Origin: Nocardiopsis metallicus
GTDB lineage: Bacteria > Actinomycetota > Actinomycetes > Streptosporangiales > Streptosporangiaceae
Length of the DNA stretch: 64,000 bases
Direction of reading: 5' to 3'
NCBI RefSeq assembly: GCF_014201115.1
Contig: NZ_JACHDO010000001.1
Location: 2,170,001 to 2,234,000 of the forward strand
Positions 10,252-19,012 of the stretch are shown here, one piece after another. Position 1 is the first letter of the stretch. Every line of letters starts with the position of its first letter. The translations under genes were made by a program, and so were the position numbers. The notes beneath the pieces are model-generated. The model worked only from the letters and a program-made list of their open reading frames with translations, had not been told where the DNA came from and made no database searches.

Positions 10252-11595
10252 ATGAACCCGACCGAGAGAATCTACTCCGCTCTGGTCAAACGCGACCGGA
10301 AGTCGGAGGAGCAGCTGCCCGACCGGGTACGCGGCGACGTCCCGCGCAACGGCCTGCGCCTGATCTGGGCCAACACCCTGCAGTCCTCCGGGGACCAGGT
10401 GGTCAACGCCTCCACCGTCCTGCCGTGGCTCTTCCACGCCCTGGGCGTCCCCGCAGCGCTGGTGGGCGCGCTGGTCCCCGTCAGGGAGGCCGGTTCGATG
10501 CTGCCGCAGGCGCTGTTGACCCCGCTGGTCCTGCGGGCCCGGTACCGCAAGCGGGTGTTCGTCACCGGCTCACTCGTCCAGGCGTGCTCGGTGGCGGTGA
10601 TGGCGGGAGCGGCCGCGCTGGGCCGGGGGCTTCCGGCCGGCGCGGTCATCGTGGCCGCCCTGGCAGTGTTCTCACTGGGCCGCTGTCTTTGCTCGATCTC
10701 CTCCAAGGACGTGCAGGGACGCACCGTGCCCAGTGGAGAGCGCGGCCAGGTCAACGGCCTGGCCACGGCGGCGGCGGGGCTGGTGGCCATCACGTTGGGT
10801 CTGGGGATCCGGGTGTTCGGCGGTGACGACCTGGACCCGGCACCTCTGGCCTGGCTGTTGGGCGGCGGTGCCGCCCTGTGGGTGGGGGTGGCCTGGGTCT
10901 ACGCCCGGGTCCGGGAACCGGCCGACGAACCAACCGCGAACGGGCGCGGCCCCGACTCCGGCGACCACCCGGTGCGGTGGCACGACTGGCTGGTCCAGAC
11001 CTACCGGCTGCTACGCGAGGACCGTACCTTCCGGCGATTCGTCTCCGTGCGCGGTTTCCTCCTGGTCTCGGCGCTGAGCCCGCCGTTCGTGATCACCCTG
11101 GCCACCCAGTCGGGGACCACCGGCCTGTCGGGCCTGGGCGGCTACATCCTCGCTTCGGGGGTCGCCGCGTTGTTGGGCGGGCGCCTGTTCGGCCGGCTCG
11201 CCGACAGGTCGAGTCGAAAGCTGATGACGTTCGGGGCCGCGGTCGCCTCAGCCGTCATCCTCGTTCTGGTGCTGGTCGTCTCCCTGCCGGGCTTCACCGG
11301 TACGACGGCGTGGGGGTCGGCGCTGTTCATCGGCTGCTACTTCCTGCTGGCCCTGACGCACACCGGTATCCGGGTGGGGCGCAAGACCTACGTCGTCGAC
11401 GTGGCCGAAGGGGACCTGCGCACGACCTACGTGGCGGTGTCGAACTCGGCGATGGGACTCATCCTGCTCGTGGTCGGCGGCGTCAGTTCGCTGTTGGCGG
11501 TGTTCGGCGTGGTGTGGGCGCTGGTCTTCCTCGCCGCGCTGGGCCTGGTCGGTGTGGTCGCCGGAGGCGGCCTGCCCGAGGTCTCCCGGGGGTAG
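10252..11595 (+). CDS. MFS transporter
   Basis: Protein of 447 residues with about ten to twelve hydrophobic segments and a central hydrophilic loop (about residues 218-250). Features typical of the major facilitator superfamily are visible, including GRLFGRLADRSSRKLMTFG, the conserved loop pattern between helices. The ATG at 10252 follows GAGAG. It should be an inner-membrane exporter or permease; substrate cannot be told. It may belong functionally with the glycan genes around it, or with the two genes downstream. Confidence 0.85.
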   Translation: MNPTERIYSALVKRDRKSEEQLPDRVRGDVPRNGLRLIWANTLQSSGDQVVNASTVLPWLFHALGVPAALVGALVPVREAGSMLPQALLTPLVLRARYRKRVFVTGSLVQACSVAVMAGAAALGRGLPAGAVIVAALAVFSLGRCLCSISSKDVQGRTVPSGERGQVNGLATAAAGLVAITLGLGIRVFGGDDLDPAPLAWLLGGGAALWVGVAWVYARVREPADEPTANGRGPDSGDHPVRWHDWLVQTYRLLREDRTFRRFVSVRGFLLVSALSPPFVITLATQSGTTGLSGLGGYILASGVAALLGGRLFGRLADRSSRKLMTFGAAVASAVILVLVLVVSLPGFTGTTAWGSALFIGCYFLLALTHTGIRVGRKTYVVDVAEGDLRTTYVAVSNSAMGLILLVVGGVSSLLAVFGVVWALVFLAALGLVGVVAGGGLPEVSRG

Positions 11596-11790
11596 GGCGT
11601 GTCCGGGAGCAGTACACCCCCGGGAAGCGGAACGGCAGAGGGCTTCGGAGACCAAAAGTTCACATTTCCTACTTATGCTACTTTTATTTCCCCTCGTCAC
11701 CCCTTGCACCAGCTGCGGGCCTCTCCCTGTTCTGGCTACCGCACGACAGTGCGGTCTTCGGGGTGTCCCCCACCCAGGCCTGAGAGCACG

Positions 11791-12549
11791 ATGCCGGACA
11801 CCGACCAGTTGACACCATCCTCTTCCACCCCCACGGAACAGGTCTGGCCACCCGCACCCGAGGCAAGACCCGGTGTCGGCCCGAAACCCAAGGCCAAGCA
11901 GCCCAAGCCCGGCAAGATGTTCGGGCCGCGCTGCCTGGTGCCCCTGCTGGAGCTGGAGTCAGGCCAGAGGGTCCTGTTCCTCAACCATGATCAGGCACTC
12001 GCCCGCGGGGTACAGCGACGCGGGGCCGTTCCACTGAGTGTGGTGTACACCGGCCCCAAGGCGGGCAGGTCCGCCGCGGGAAGGATCCACCTGGACTCGC
12101 CGCACGCGCCGCTGCCGCTGGAGGACGCCTCCGTGGATCACATCGTGCTGGCCTCGGTCAACGCGGCGTGGTGGCGGCCCGAACGGCTGGCCGAGCTGGC
12201 AAGGGTCGCGGCCCCCGGCGCCTGCCTGCTGTTCGGTGCCGATTCCCGAGCCCGTTTCCCCCGGCGGCGGGCGGCTCAGACACCCGGCAGCGGACGACGT
12301 CTGCTGGCCGCCGCCGGTTTCACCCGCACGCAGGTCTACGGGGTCCGGCACGGTTTCCACGACCCACGATTCCTCGTGCCCCTCGATCGGGCCGGTGCGC
12401 GCTCCTGGTTCCTCGCCTCGCTCTACCCTCCGCAGAAGAACCACCACGCACGCATGGCGGCGCTGTTGGCACGCCTGCCGCGCACCCCGCTCGACCAGCT
12501 GTTCTTCCCGAACGTACTGTTCGCGGCCGAGCGTGAGCGAGGGCTCTGA
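11791..12549 (+). CDS. Methyltransferase-like protein
   Basis: Protein of 252 residues from ATG 11791. A Pro/Lys-rich N-terminus (about 40 residues) is followed by a domain with the late motifs of class I SAM methyltransferases (PLPLEDASVDHIVLASVN, then LAELARVAAPGACLLFGAD). The usual glycine-rich SAM loop is replaced by LESGQRVLFLNHDQA, which is poorly conserved, so catalytic activity is doubtful. The stop overlaps the start of the next gene by one base (TGATG), so the two are co-translated. Confidence 0.6.
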   Translation: MPDTDQLTPSSSTPTEQVWPPAPEARPGVGPKPKAKQPKPGKMFGPRCLVPLLELESGQRVLFLNHDQALARGVQRRGAVPLSVVYTGPKAGRSAAGRIHLDSPHAPLPLEDASVDHIVLASVNAAWWRPERLAELARVAAPGACLLFGADSRARFPRRRAAQTPGSGRRLLAAAGFTRTQVYGVRHGFHDPRFLVPLDRAGARSWFLASLYPPQKNHHARMAALLARLPRTPLDQLFFPNVLFAAERERGL

Positions 12550-13604
12550 TGCTGAACAGGATCGTCGACGCCGTCCGTACCGGACTACCGGAATCGACGC
12601 CGCCCCAGGCGGCGGCCGCGCTGACCCCGCCCCACTCGGCGGTGGTCCTGGGCAGCCGGTGGGAGGGGCGTGTGGTCTACGCCCTGTTCGCGCCGCGCGG
12701 GCGCGTCCCCGCGGTGGTGGTCAAGGCCGACACCCACCCCGATTACCAACCGCGGCTGTACCAGGAACACGACGCCCTCGTCCGAGTCGCCGCGAATCCG
12801 GCCATGGCCGGGCTCGCTCCCCTGCCCCTGGGTGTACACCGGTGCGGAGACACGGTGGCCATGGCCCAGACCGCTCTACCCGGCACCCCGCTCAATGTGG
12901 TGTTGCGCCGACGGTTCCGGCAGAGCAGGCGCCTCAGCGCCCGTGACCATGCCAGGGCCCTGGCCTGGTTGAACACGTTCCACAGCTCCGCGTCGGAGGA
13001 GACCGCCACCGTAGGCCCAAAGGTCGTACTGGAGCGCCTGGCGCAGGTCCTGCCAGGCGGGGCGCCCGGGGCCGAGGAACTCACCCGTTGGATGACCCGC
13101 CGCGGCTCCGACCTGGGCGCCCTCACCGTTCCGGTACGTCCGCTGCACGGGGACCTGGCGCCCAGCAACTGCTTCGTGCACCGGGGCCGCGTGCGCGTGG
13201 TCGACTGGGAGGGTGCGGTGGCGCAGGGGCCGCCCCTGGCGGAGGTGCTGGTGTTCCTGAACCACTACGCCCGCGCCATCCCCGGACCTGACTCCCGGCT
13301 GCGCGATCCCCAGGAGAGGTTCCTGGAGGCGTTCTCGGGACAGGGATGGCTGAACGAGCTCACCTGGAACACCTGGCGCAGGCAACTGCGCGCCCTGGGC
13401 CTGCCCGACGAGGCCGCCGAGTACCTGTTCGTGGCCACCCTGGCGGAGCTGGCCGCCGGACAGGCCCCCACCGCGCACGCCAAGCGGTCGGGTTCACGGC
13501 GCAACTGGTCGGGCCTGCTGGCCCTGTACGCCGAACAGCGACAGACCGCGTCCGGGGAAACGGCCTCCCACGGGGGCGCACGGGTTCCGGCTGCCGCCCC
13601 CTGA
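12549..13604 (+). CDS. APH/choline kinase-fold phosphotransferase
   Basis: Protein of 351 residues. The Brenner motif HGDLAPSNCF (catalytic Asp) and the metal-binding DWEGA are present, about 15 residues apart, as in the aminoglycoside phosphotransferase/choline kinase fold. The N-terminal lobe carries VVVKAD, the ATP-contact Lys. It is coupled by a one-base overlap to the methyltransferase-like gene. Such pairs often modify small molecules or glycan precursors, but no substrate can be inferred. A strong hairpin follows. Confidence 0.78.
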   Translation: MLNRIVDAVRTGLPESTPPQAAAALTPPHSAVVLGSRWEGRVVYALFAPRGRVPAVVVKADTHPDYQPRLYQEHDALVRVAANPAMAGLAPLPLGVHRCGDTVAMAQTALPGTPLNVVLRRRFRQSRRLSARDHARALAWLNTFHSSASEETATVGPKVVLERLAQVLPGGAPGAEELTRWMTRRGSDLGALTVPVRPLHGDLAPSNCFVHRGRVRVVDWEGAVAQGPPLAEVLVFLNHYARAIPGPDSRLRDPQERFLEAFSGQGWLNELTWNTWRRQLRALGLPDEAAEYLFVATLAELAAGQAPTAHAKRSGSRRNWSGLLALYAEQRQTASGETASHGGARVPAAAP

Positions 13605-13621
13605 CCGGGGCGGCCCCGAAG

Positions 13622-13655
13622 CCGCCCGCCGCTCACCCAGTGAGCCGGCGGGCGG
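13622..13655. terminator. Strong GC hairpin after the kinase gene
   Basis: CCGCCCGCCGCTCAC (13622-13636) pairs with GTGAGCCGGCGGGCGG (13640-13655) with a single bulge and a three-base loop. It lies between the convergent kinase and xylanase genes and should stop transcription from both sides. Confidence 0.78.
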
Positions 13656-13716
13656 GCAGGGGCCGGGCTGACAGCACCCGCGCCCAGCGGGCACGACGCG
13701 GCGCGGCGGCCGCCGC

Positions 13717-14406
13717 TCAGCCGTTCATGTAGAGGTTGGAGCTCCCGCTGCTCTGGTAGCCCTCGGTCGCCAGGATCATGTAGTGGCTGAAGGAGCCCAG
13801 CTGCATTCCGGCGCCGGTCCAGGCGTCGAAGTGGTTTCCGCTGGTGATGGTCCCACCGGTGCGCGTGGACTGGCGGACGCTCCAGTACTGCGGGAACGTC
13901 TCGCTGTCACCTTCCACGGACGGGGCGTTGTAGCGCATCGTGCGGTAGAGGTCGTAGGTGCCGCCGTCGCTGTACACGGTGCCCCGGTACTCCCCCTCGG
14001 GCCGGTAGGTCCCGAAGTTGTCGACGACGTAGTACTCCACGAGCGGGTTCGAGGTCCAGCCGTACAGGCACAGGTAACCGTTGCCGGACGGGTTGAAGCT
14101 TCCGGAGTAGTTCACGCTCCTGCGGCCGCCGTTGCTCCATCCCTTGCCGCAGACGAAGTTCCCGGTATTGGTCCAGGACGTGCTGTAGTTTCCGCCGTTG
14201 CCCAGGGTCATGGACACCGAGCCGCCGCCGTCGGTCCAGAAGGAGTAGAAGTAGCCGTCGTGGGTTCCGGTCTGGTTCTCGGTGATGGTCTGCGCGTGCG
14301 CGGTACCGGGCAGCAGCAGCGAGGGCGCCGCCACCGCCAGCGCTCCGGCCCCGGTGAGGCCGATGAAGTTCCTGCGGCTGAACGGGGGTCTGGGGGTGTC
14401 GTTCAC
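13717..14406 (-). CDS. Secreted GH11 endo-1,4-beta-xylanase
   Basis: From GTG 14406 (perfect AGGAGG nine bases upstream) the protein is 229 residues. The N-terminus has a twin-arginine signal ([19 protein letters not shown], cleavage likely after AHA, residue 38), so it is exported folded by Tat. The rest is a beta-jelly-roll GH11 domain with both catalytic glutamates visible: Glu124 in [10 protein letters not shown] (nucleophile) and Glu215 in [11 protein letters not shown] (acid/base). It has no carbohydrate-binding module. It should cut xylan outside the cell. The promoter region contains inverted repeats related to known xylanase operators. Confidence 0.95.
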   Translation of the reverse strand: MNDTPRPPFSRRNFIGLTGAGALAVAAPSLLLPGTAHAQTITENQTGTHDGYFYSFWTDGGGSVSMTLGNGGNYSTSWTNTGNFVCGKGWSNGGRRSVNYSGSFNPSGNGYLCLYGWTSNPLVEYYVVDNFGTYRPEGEYRGTVYSDGGTYDLYRTMRYNAPSVEGDSETFPQYWSVRQSTRTGGTITSGNHFDAWTGAGMQLGSFSHYMILATEGYQSSGSSNLYMNG

Positions 14407-14748
14407 GGTCAGCTGCCTCCTAATGAGGGCCGTCGGGAAGTCGGCGGATCGCCGTGCCACGAAGTATCTGCTTCACGTTCAGCGCCGTCAATAATTTCCG
14501 GAAAATTTCGGAATGGTTAACACCCGTTAAGTTAGCATCCTGCCAGCTCACAACGCTTTTTGATGATCGAAACCATCAACCACGCCGGAACCCGGTTCCA
14601 GACACTTGCGGAACCGAAGAGGATTTCCGAAAGTTTTCGGCCGTTTCCGAGCATGAGCGGGGGCTTGGGACACCGCGAGCTGCCAGCGCCCGAGAACGCG
14701 CCTGTGGATAACCCGGTTGACCCGCTTTCACCGGCACATACTGGAAAA
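14407..14748. promoter_or_regulatory. Divergent xylanase promoter region with two inverted repeats
   Basis: This 342-bp gap separates the xylanase from the divergent gene at 14749. It holds CCGAAAGTTTTCGG (14627-14640; perfect 6-bp arms around GT) and a related site, CCGGAAAATTTCGG (14498-14511, imperfect), overlapping TTTCCGGAAA (14495-14504, perfect). Conserved GAAA/TTTC inverted repeats of this kind have been described before Streptomyces xylanase genes. I infer a xylan-response operator; the regulator is not in the window. Confidence 0.55.
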
Positions 14749-15183
14749 ATGCTCTCCCCGAACGCCCGCGCCCTGCTCGGCGCGCTCCTGCGCGACCTGC
14801 CCGGCGACCGGTACGTCCTCACCCTGCACACCCGGCACGCGATGTCCACTGCCCTCGACCGCCGAAGCGAGGGCTTCGATGTCGAACACCCCGAGGTGGT
14901 GGAGCGGCTGTACACCGCCCTGTCCGCCGAAGCCCCCGCCGCCGTGATCGTGCGCACCTTCACCGACCGCCTCTCCCACACCCTGGCCGACGGGACCGCG
15001 ATCCCGGTCAAGCGTGTCCTCGGCTGGCGCCTGGGAGGAGGGTCCATCACACCCGTGGACGAGGCGGAGATGTTCAACGCCCACTGTGTCGACGCGGCCT
15101 CGGGCGAGCCCACCCCGCCCGAACGCGGAGTGGAGTACACGAGCGCCCCCGGGGTGGAACTCCCGGCCTTCGAGCAGCCCTGA
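14749..15183 (+). CDS. Conserved hypothetical protein
   Basis: Protein of 144 residues starting MLSPNARALLGALL at ATG 14749. Longer in-frame starts upstream would run through the operator region and have poor codon use, so I prefer this one. Recognisable phrases are LLRDLPGDRYVLTLHTRHAM and AAVIVRTFTDRLSHTLADG. It is soluble and has no signal peptide. I do not recognise the family. It is divergent from the xylanase and could share its control. Confidence 0.55.
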   Translation: MLSPNARALLGALLRDLPGDRYVLTLHTRHAMSTALDRRSEGFDVEHPEVVERLYTALSAEAPAAVIVRTFTDRLSHTLADGTAIPVKRVLGWRLGGGSITPVDEAEMFNAHCVDAASGEPTPPERGVEYTSAPGVELPAFEQP

Positions 15184-15219
15184 CCGATCCTCGACCCACC
15201 GGCCCCGGCCGCGCGGCAC

Positions 15220-15535
15220 TCACACCTGTCCCGCGAAGGTGATCTCCGGGCAGGGCTCCGCGGACTCCCGGTCGGAGAACCGGATGGTCCACTGAAGGTA
15301 TTCGTCATCCTCCGCGGCGAAGCAGTCCTCCTCCCAGGCGCCGCTCTGACCCGGGGCCAAGCTGTCCGGCGGGCTGACACTGCCGCCGTAGACGGGCGCC
15401 TGGGACTCCATGAGCGGGTCTCCCACTGAGCATGCCCACGACGTCGTCCGAAGCCCCATCCGGTTCGGAGCCCGAGGAGCAGGCGGCCAGCCCGAGCGTG
15501 AGAACCACGGCGGCGGGGATCTTCGAGGTGCGCAT
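15220..15535 (-). pseudogene. Frameshifted lipoprotein gene
   Basis: From ATG 15535 the frame encodes a lipoprotein signal with lipobox LGLAAC (AVVLTLGLAACSSGSEP) and runs to about 15435. The following frame carries the rest (VGDPLMESQAPVYGGSVSPP to PEITFAGQV, stop at 15220). A single-base change near GGCATGCTCAGTGGGAG joins them into a protein of about 104 residues. This may be a real pseudogene or a sequencing error. Function unknown. Confidence 0.6.
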
Positions 15536-15670
15536 CTTCGTCCCTGAGGAGAGTCGAGGGACGACAACCGCCCCGGAGAAACAGATCATCGGAATTCAGT
15601 ACGTTGACAAGATCAACGCGAATCCAAACAGCGAAGCGTGGCAGGCACCGTCCAGCGCCCGCCACGGCGA

Positions 15671-16243
15671 CTACTGCAGGGTCCACTCGCAGCCGCCCGA
15701 GAGCTCCAGGGCGACATCGCCCTCGGCGACCACCACGGTGCCGGGGCCCTCGATGTTGTTGTTGGAGATGATGTCGTCGAGCTCCCCGGACAGGCCGGAC
15801 AGCCGGGCGTAGTAGCAGAACGGGAAGAGGTCGTCGGGGTCCGGACCGCCCGTGGAGTAGGTACCGGGCTCGATGTCGTCGCCGACCTGGTGGATTCCGT
15901 TGCCGATCGTGGCGGACACCTCCGGCTCAGGTTCCGGCTCGGACTCCGCCGCCTCCTCCTCTTCCCGGGGCTCGTCCTCGGGCGCCTCCTCCGTCTGCTC
16001 GGAGGCGTCCTCCTCGGGCTCTGTGGACTCTTCACGGACCGAGGCGTCGCCGCCCTGCCCCGAGGAGGCGTCGCCGCTGAGGACGGAGAGGCATCCGGCG
16101 AACATGAACAGGATCAGCAGGAGGCCGAGGCACCCGCCGCAGCCGGCACCGATCTTCTTGCCGGTGGACATGCCCCGCTTCGGCGGAACCGGAGCCCCCG
16201 GAGGTACGGGCGGACCGAAGGGAGGCTGCTGGGGCGTGGTCAT
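15671..16243 (-). CDS. Membrane-anchored protein with an acidic linker and a shared C-terminal domain
   Basis: From ATG 16243 (GGAG seven bases upstream) the protein is 190 residues. A Pro-rich cytoplasmic N-terminus is followed by a membrane segment (about residues 32-52, GCLGLLLILFMFAGC), a highly acidic Glu/Ser linker (about 60-105) and a C-terminal domain of about 75 residues (VGDDIEPGTYSTGG, CYYARLSG, IISNNNIEGPGTVVV, CEWTLQ). The same domain ends the protein at 44637-45323 and survives as a fragment at 30117-30205. I do not know a function. It is likely extracytoplasmic, with a probable disulfide between the two domain cysteines. Confidence 0.72.
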   Translation of the reverse strand: MTTPQQPPFGPPVPPGAPVPPKRGMSTGKKIGAGCGGCLGLLLILFMFAGCLSVLSGDASSGQGGDASVREESTEPEEDASEQTEEAPEDEPREEEEAAESEPEPEPEVSATIGNGIHQVGDDIEPGTYSTGGPDPDDLFPFCYYARLSGLSGELDDIISNNNIEGPGTVVVAEGDVALELSGGCEWTLQ

Positions 16244-16410
16244 GGTGATCTCCGGTGTGTGTAGGGGGAGGGATCGAACACCTCCAGGGCGTGCACACAC
16301 AACATACATCAAATACTGTTAACGATGCCAACGCTGTTAACAAGTTCAAGTTGATCGCTGGAAACCTCCACACGGCCGGGGTCCATTGGCCATGGCGGCT
16401 CTGTGGCAGC

Positions 16411-17274
16411 ATGAACGTGTCCGGCAGCCAGCTCGACCGGCACGTCACCAGGAGTCCCCCACTGTCCCCGCGACACAGCACACGGCCCGGCGCCGAGGCG
16501 CCGTCCACAGCGCAGCCTCTGAGTCCCGCTGCCGAAGAGGCCAGGGATCAGATTGCTCAGAGCACCGGTTTTCTGGCCATCGGAAGTCTGGTGTGCGTCG
16601 GCCTCGGAATCGCCGCCGGGCCGGGACTGGGCACCGCGTTCATCCTCGTGGCCGTGGTCGTGTTGCTGGGTTCCCTGGCGATCTACGTCCCCCTGGAACT
16701 GAGGGAACGTCGCTTCCTCAAGCACGAGGCTCAGCGCGGGCAGGCCCACGGCCAGGACTACGTCGACCCCGAGCTGCTCACCCAGCGCGATCGCGACACG
16801 CTGGTCCCGCTCCAAAGAGCGGTCGACTCGGTTCTGGCGTCGCCCCTGCACGGCTCCGGCCAGCTACTGGACACGACGCGGAACAGCGTCGTACTCCGTG
16901 ACCTGGAATGGCAGATCGCCTGTGACCTGTGGAAGGCATCGCGGGCCGAGGTCGACCTCGCCGCGGTCGGCGAGCCCCGCGGCGACGGTGAGATGGCCTT
17001 GTCCGCGCACGAACGGGCCACACTGGCGATCGAGGAGATCCGTTCGGCCGTGGCCGACCGCACCGACGCGATCACTGGTTACCCCGCCCGGGTCCGACAG
17101 GCCCAGGAACGCCTGGAGGACGCGGAGCGAGCCGCGGAGTACGAGCGGATCGCCAATGACCTGTTGGCGGAAACCTCCGGCGGCACCCAGCAGGACGAGG
17201 CCCTGCGGTCTCTACTGGCGGTCCAGCAGGAGGCACTGAAGATCGCTCGGCTCCACCACGAGCTGGGGCTGTGA
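16411..17274 (+). CDS. Membrane protein with coiled-coil C-terminus, unknown function
   Basis: From ATG 16411 the protein is 287 residues. Two membrane segments (about residues 50-69 and 73-93) are followed by a long charged helical region (RDRDTLVPLQRAVDSVLASP, RVRQAQERLEDAERAAEYER). A frameshifted relative lies at 1878-2565. It is convergent with the MmcQ/YjbR gene. No catalytic motif is visible. The membrane topology suggests a cytoplasmic helical tail. Confidence 0.65.
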   Translation: MNVSGSQLDRHVTRSPPLSPRHSTRPGAEAPSTAQPLSPAAEEARDQIAQSTGFLAIGSLVCVGLGIAAGPGLGTAFILVAVVVLLGSLAIYVPLELRERRFLKHEAQRGQAHGQDYVDPELLTQRDRDTLVPLQRAVDSVLASPLHGSGQLLDTTRNSVVLRDLEWQIACDLWKASRAEVDLAAVGEPRGDGEMALSAHERATLAIEEIRSAVADRTDAITGYPARVRQAQERLEDAERAAEYERIANDLLAETSGGTQQDEALRSLLAVQQEALKIARLHHELGL

Positions 17275-17353
17275 CCCGTGAGCGGGGGTCGCTGACCGCC
17301 CGAGACGAGAACGCGCCACCAGTTACGCACGTGCGGACGGAGACAGCGACCGT

Positions 17354-17728
17354 TCAGGCCCTGGCCAGAGACTCCGGAGTGGGCGGGGCGGCGGTCAGCT
17401 CCTCGGGGGCGGTCAGGTACCAGGCCTCCAGGGTGAGCTCGCTGAGCTCCTCCAGCTCGATCCCGTCCAGGTGGACGACCACCCAGCCGAACCCGCCCGC
17501 GGTGAACTGCACCTCGAACACCTCGGGCCGTTCGGCGACCAGCGCGGCCTGCTCCAGCAGGGTCTGCTTGAGCCCCACCGTGGCGGTACGCGGCCACAGG
17601 TATCCGAAGGGCTTTCCGCCCACGCGGAAGGTCGTGTACCGCTCCGACTCCTTGGCCTCGCACCGCGGCAGCGCACGCGCCAACCGCAGGAACCGCTCGA
17701 TCTCAACACCCGTGTCTTGCGCACCCAT
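17354..17728 (-). CDS. MmcQ/YjbR-family protein
   Basis: From ATG 17728 the protein is 124 residues (six more if ATG 17746 is used). The layout VEIERFLRLARALP, TTFRVGGKPFGYLW, FEVQFTAGGFGWVVVHLDGI and SWxLT-type end (LTLEAWYLTAPEEL) fits the MmcQ/YjbR DNA-binding-like fold, a small alpha/beta protein common in actinobacteria with no firmly known role. A decayed copy is at 4271-4485. Confidence 0.8.
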   Translation of the reverse strand: MGAQDTGVEIERFLRLARALPRCEAKESERYTTFRVGGKPFGYLWPRTATVGLKQTLLEQAALVAERPEVFEVQFTAGGFGWVVVHLDGIELEELSELTLEAWYLTAPEELTAAPPTPESLARA

Positions 17729-17836
17729 GGGATGAGACAACCACATTCCACCGACATCCGGCCCCCGGCCCTGTCGGCCTCAGTGGTCGCACTACGGGCG
17801 CGGGAAACCTCTGGAAACCAGGAGAAGCGACGGGCT

Positions 17837-18400
17837 CTACGCCAGCGCAGCCACGACCCACTGCTGGTCGCCGTACCGCGCCTGCAGCCTCCGTGTGCCT
17901 CCGGGCTCCTCCCCCAGAACACGCGTGAGCAGGACCTGGTCCTTCCCGGAGCCCCCGGAGCCTTCGCGCTCACCCCCGGTTTCCCGAAAGATCAGCACCT
18001 GCTGCGGTCGGTGCTCCACGACACGGCCCTGGTCCCAGACCTCCAGCTCCGCCTGTTCCTGCTCGCCCTCGATCGCCCTCCGGAAGCAGGCCAGGGCCAC
18101 CTCGTCCGCGGACCCGTCGTAGACCCAGCGTGTGCCCAGGACGGGGTGCTCCAGGGTTCCCACGAGGTGGTCGCCGTGGTCGGGCAGGGGTGCGCCCCGA
18201 TAGGTCAGCGGCAGGTGGAGGAGCCGCTCTCCGCGCCGGAGCAGGAACACCTCCACCCCGACCTCGCCTGCGGGGTCGTCGAACCTGTAGGTGCCGAGCA
18301 CCTCGGTACTCCCCTGCCCCGCCCATGAACGGCCATCCAGCCACGCGCTGATCAGATCCGGTTTTCTCGGTGTGAGAGTGGCCTTGTGGATGATCGCCAT
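17837..18400 (-). CDS. Maltokinase N-terminal cap-like domain protein
   Basis: About 187 residues from ATG 18400 (two more from GTG 18406). The start MAIIHKATLTPRKPDLISAW, the centre GEVGVEVFLL and HLPLTYRGAPLPDHGDHLVG, and HPVLGTRWVYDG match stand-alone proteins related to the maltokinase N-terminal cap domain (CG0192-like). In maltokinase this cap precedes the kinase fold; here the kinase is absent. Role unknown; possibly carbohydrate binding. A remnant of a second copy is at 4981-5190. Confidence 0.75.
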   Translation of the reverse strand: MAIIHKATLTPRKPDLISAWLDGRSWAGQGSTEVLGTYRFDDPAGEVGVEVFLLRRGERLLHLPLTYRGAPLPDHGDHLVGTLEHPVLGTRWVYDGSADEVALACFRRAIEGEQEQAELEVWDQGRVVEHRPQQVLIFRETGGEREGSGGSGKDQVLLTRVLGEEPGGTRRLQARYGDQQWVVAALA

Positions 18401-18458
18401 GGGCACCAGTATCCACGCCGGGGCCGGGGAAGGCGCGTTCGGGCACCGGTGAACCGTT

Positions 18459-18489
18459 CCCCGGCCCGAGGGGGGTGGTCGGGCCGGGG
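18459..18489. terminator. Hairpin terminator downstream of the AA10 gene
   Basis: CCCCGGCCCGA (18459-18469) and TCGGGCCGGGG (18479-18489) form a perfect 11-bp stem with a 9-base loop, eight bases beyond the AA10 stop codon on the minus strand. Confidence 0.72.
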
Positions 18490-18496
18490 GGCGGGG

Positions 18497-19012
18497 TCAG
18501 ACGATGTTGACGTCGACGCAGACGTAGAAGGCGTTGGCGGTGTCGGCCACGTTCCAGCGGGCCAGGACGGTCTGGTGGCCGCTGTAGCCGGACAGGTCGA
18601 CGTTGTGGGAGAAGTTCCACGGCGGGCGTGCACCGCCGTCGTTGAAGCTGTCGACGAGTTGGCCGTTGATGAAGTACTCCCACGTGGCGGTGGAGTGGGC
18701 GGCGGTGATCGTCCAGCTGAAGGTGGCGTTGGTGCCGACGTTGGCGACCTGCCAGCCGTAGTTGTCGTTGTCCAGCTCGGCGAAACGCGCGTTGCCGCCC
18801 GAACAGCTCATCAGGCCCTTGGGCCCCTCGACGCTCTGCGGCTCCCACCGGATTCCGCCGCACTGGACGACTCCGGCGGCGCACTGGGCCTGGCGGCTGG
18901 CGGGGGTGTCGATGTAGCCGTGCGCGTTGGCCGCACCGGCCGGCAGGAGAGCGAAGACGAGTGCGGTGGCGGCGGCCACCGCGGTGGCGGCGCGGAGCTT
19001 GCGGTTCTTCAT
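18497..19012 (-). CDS. Secreted AA10 lytic polysaccharide monooxygenase
   Basis: Protein of 171 residues. A Sec signal peptide (residues 1-30, ending AANA) leaves His31 as the mature N-terminus (HGYIDTPASR). His31 and His106 (TAAHSTATWEYF) form the copper histidine brace, and a Phe in NAFYVCV is the likely axial residue. The motif set (PASRQAQC, CGGIRWEPQSVEGPKG) is that of the small single-domain CBP21-like clade, usually chitin-active. Chitin is therefore a more likely substrate than cellulose, though some members act on both. It oxidatively cleaves crystalline polysaccharide outside the cell. Confidence 0.95.
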   Translation of the reverse strand: MKNRKLRAATAVAAATALVFALLPAGAANAHGYIDTPASRQAQCAAGVVQCGGIRWEPQSVEGPKGLMSCSGGNARFAELDNDNYGWQVANVGTNATFSWTITAAHSTATWEYFINGQLVDSFNDGGARPPWNFSHNVDLSGYSGHQTVLARWNVADTANAFYVCVDVNIV

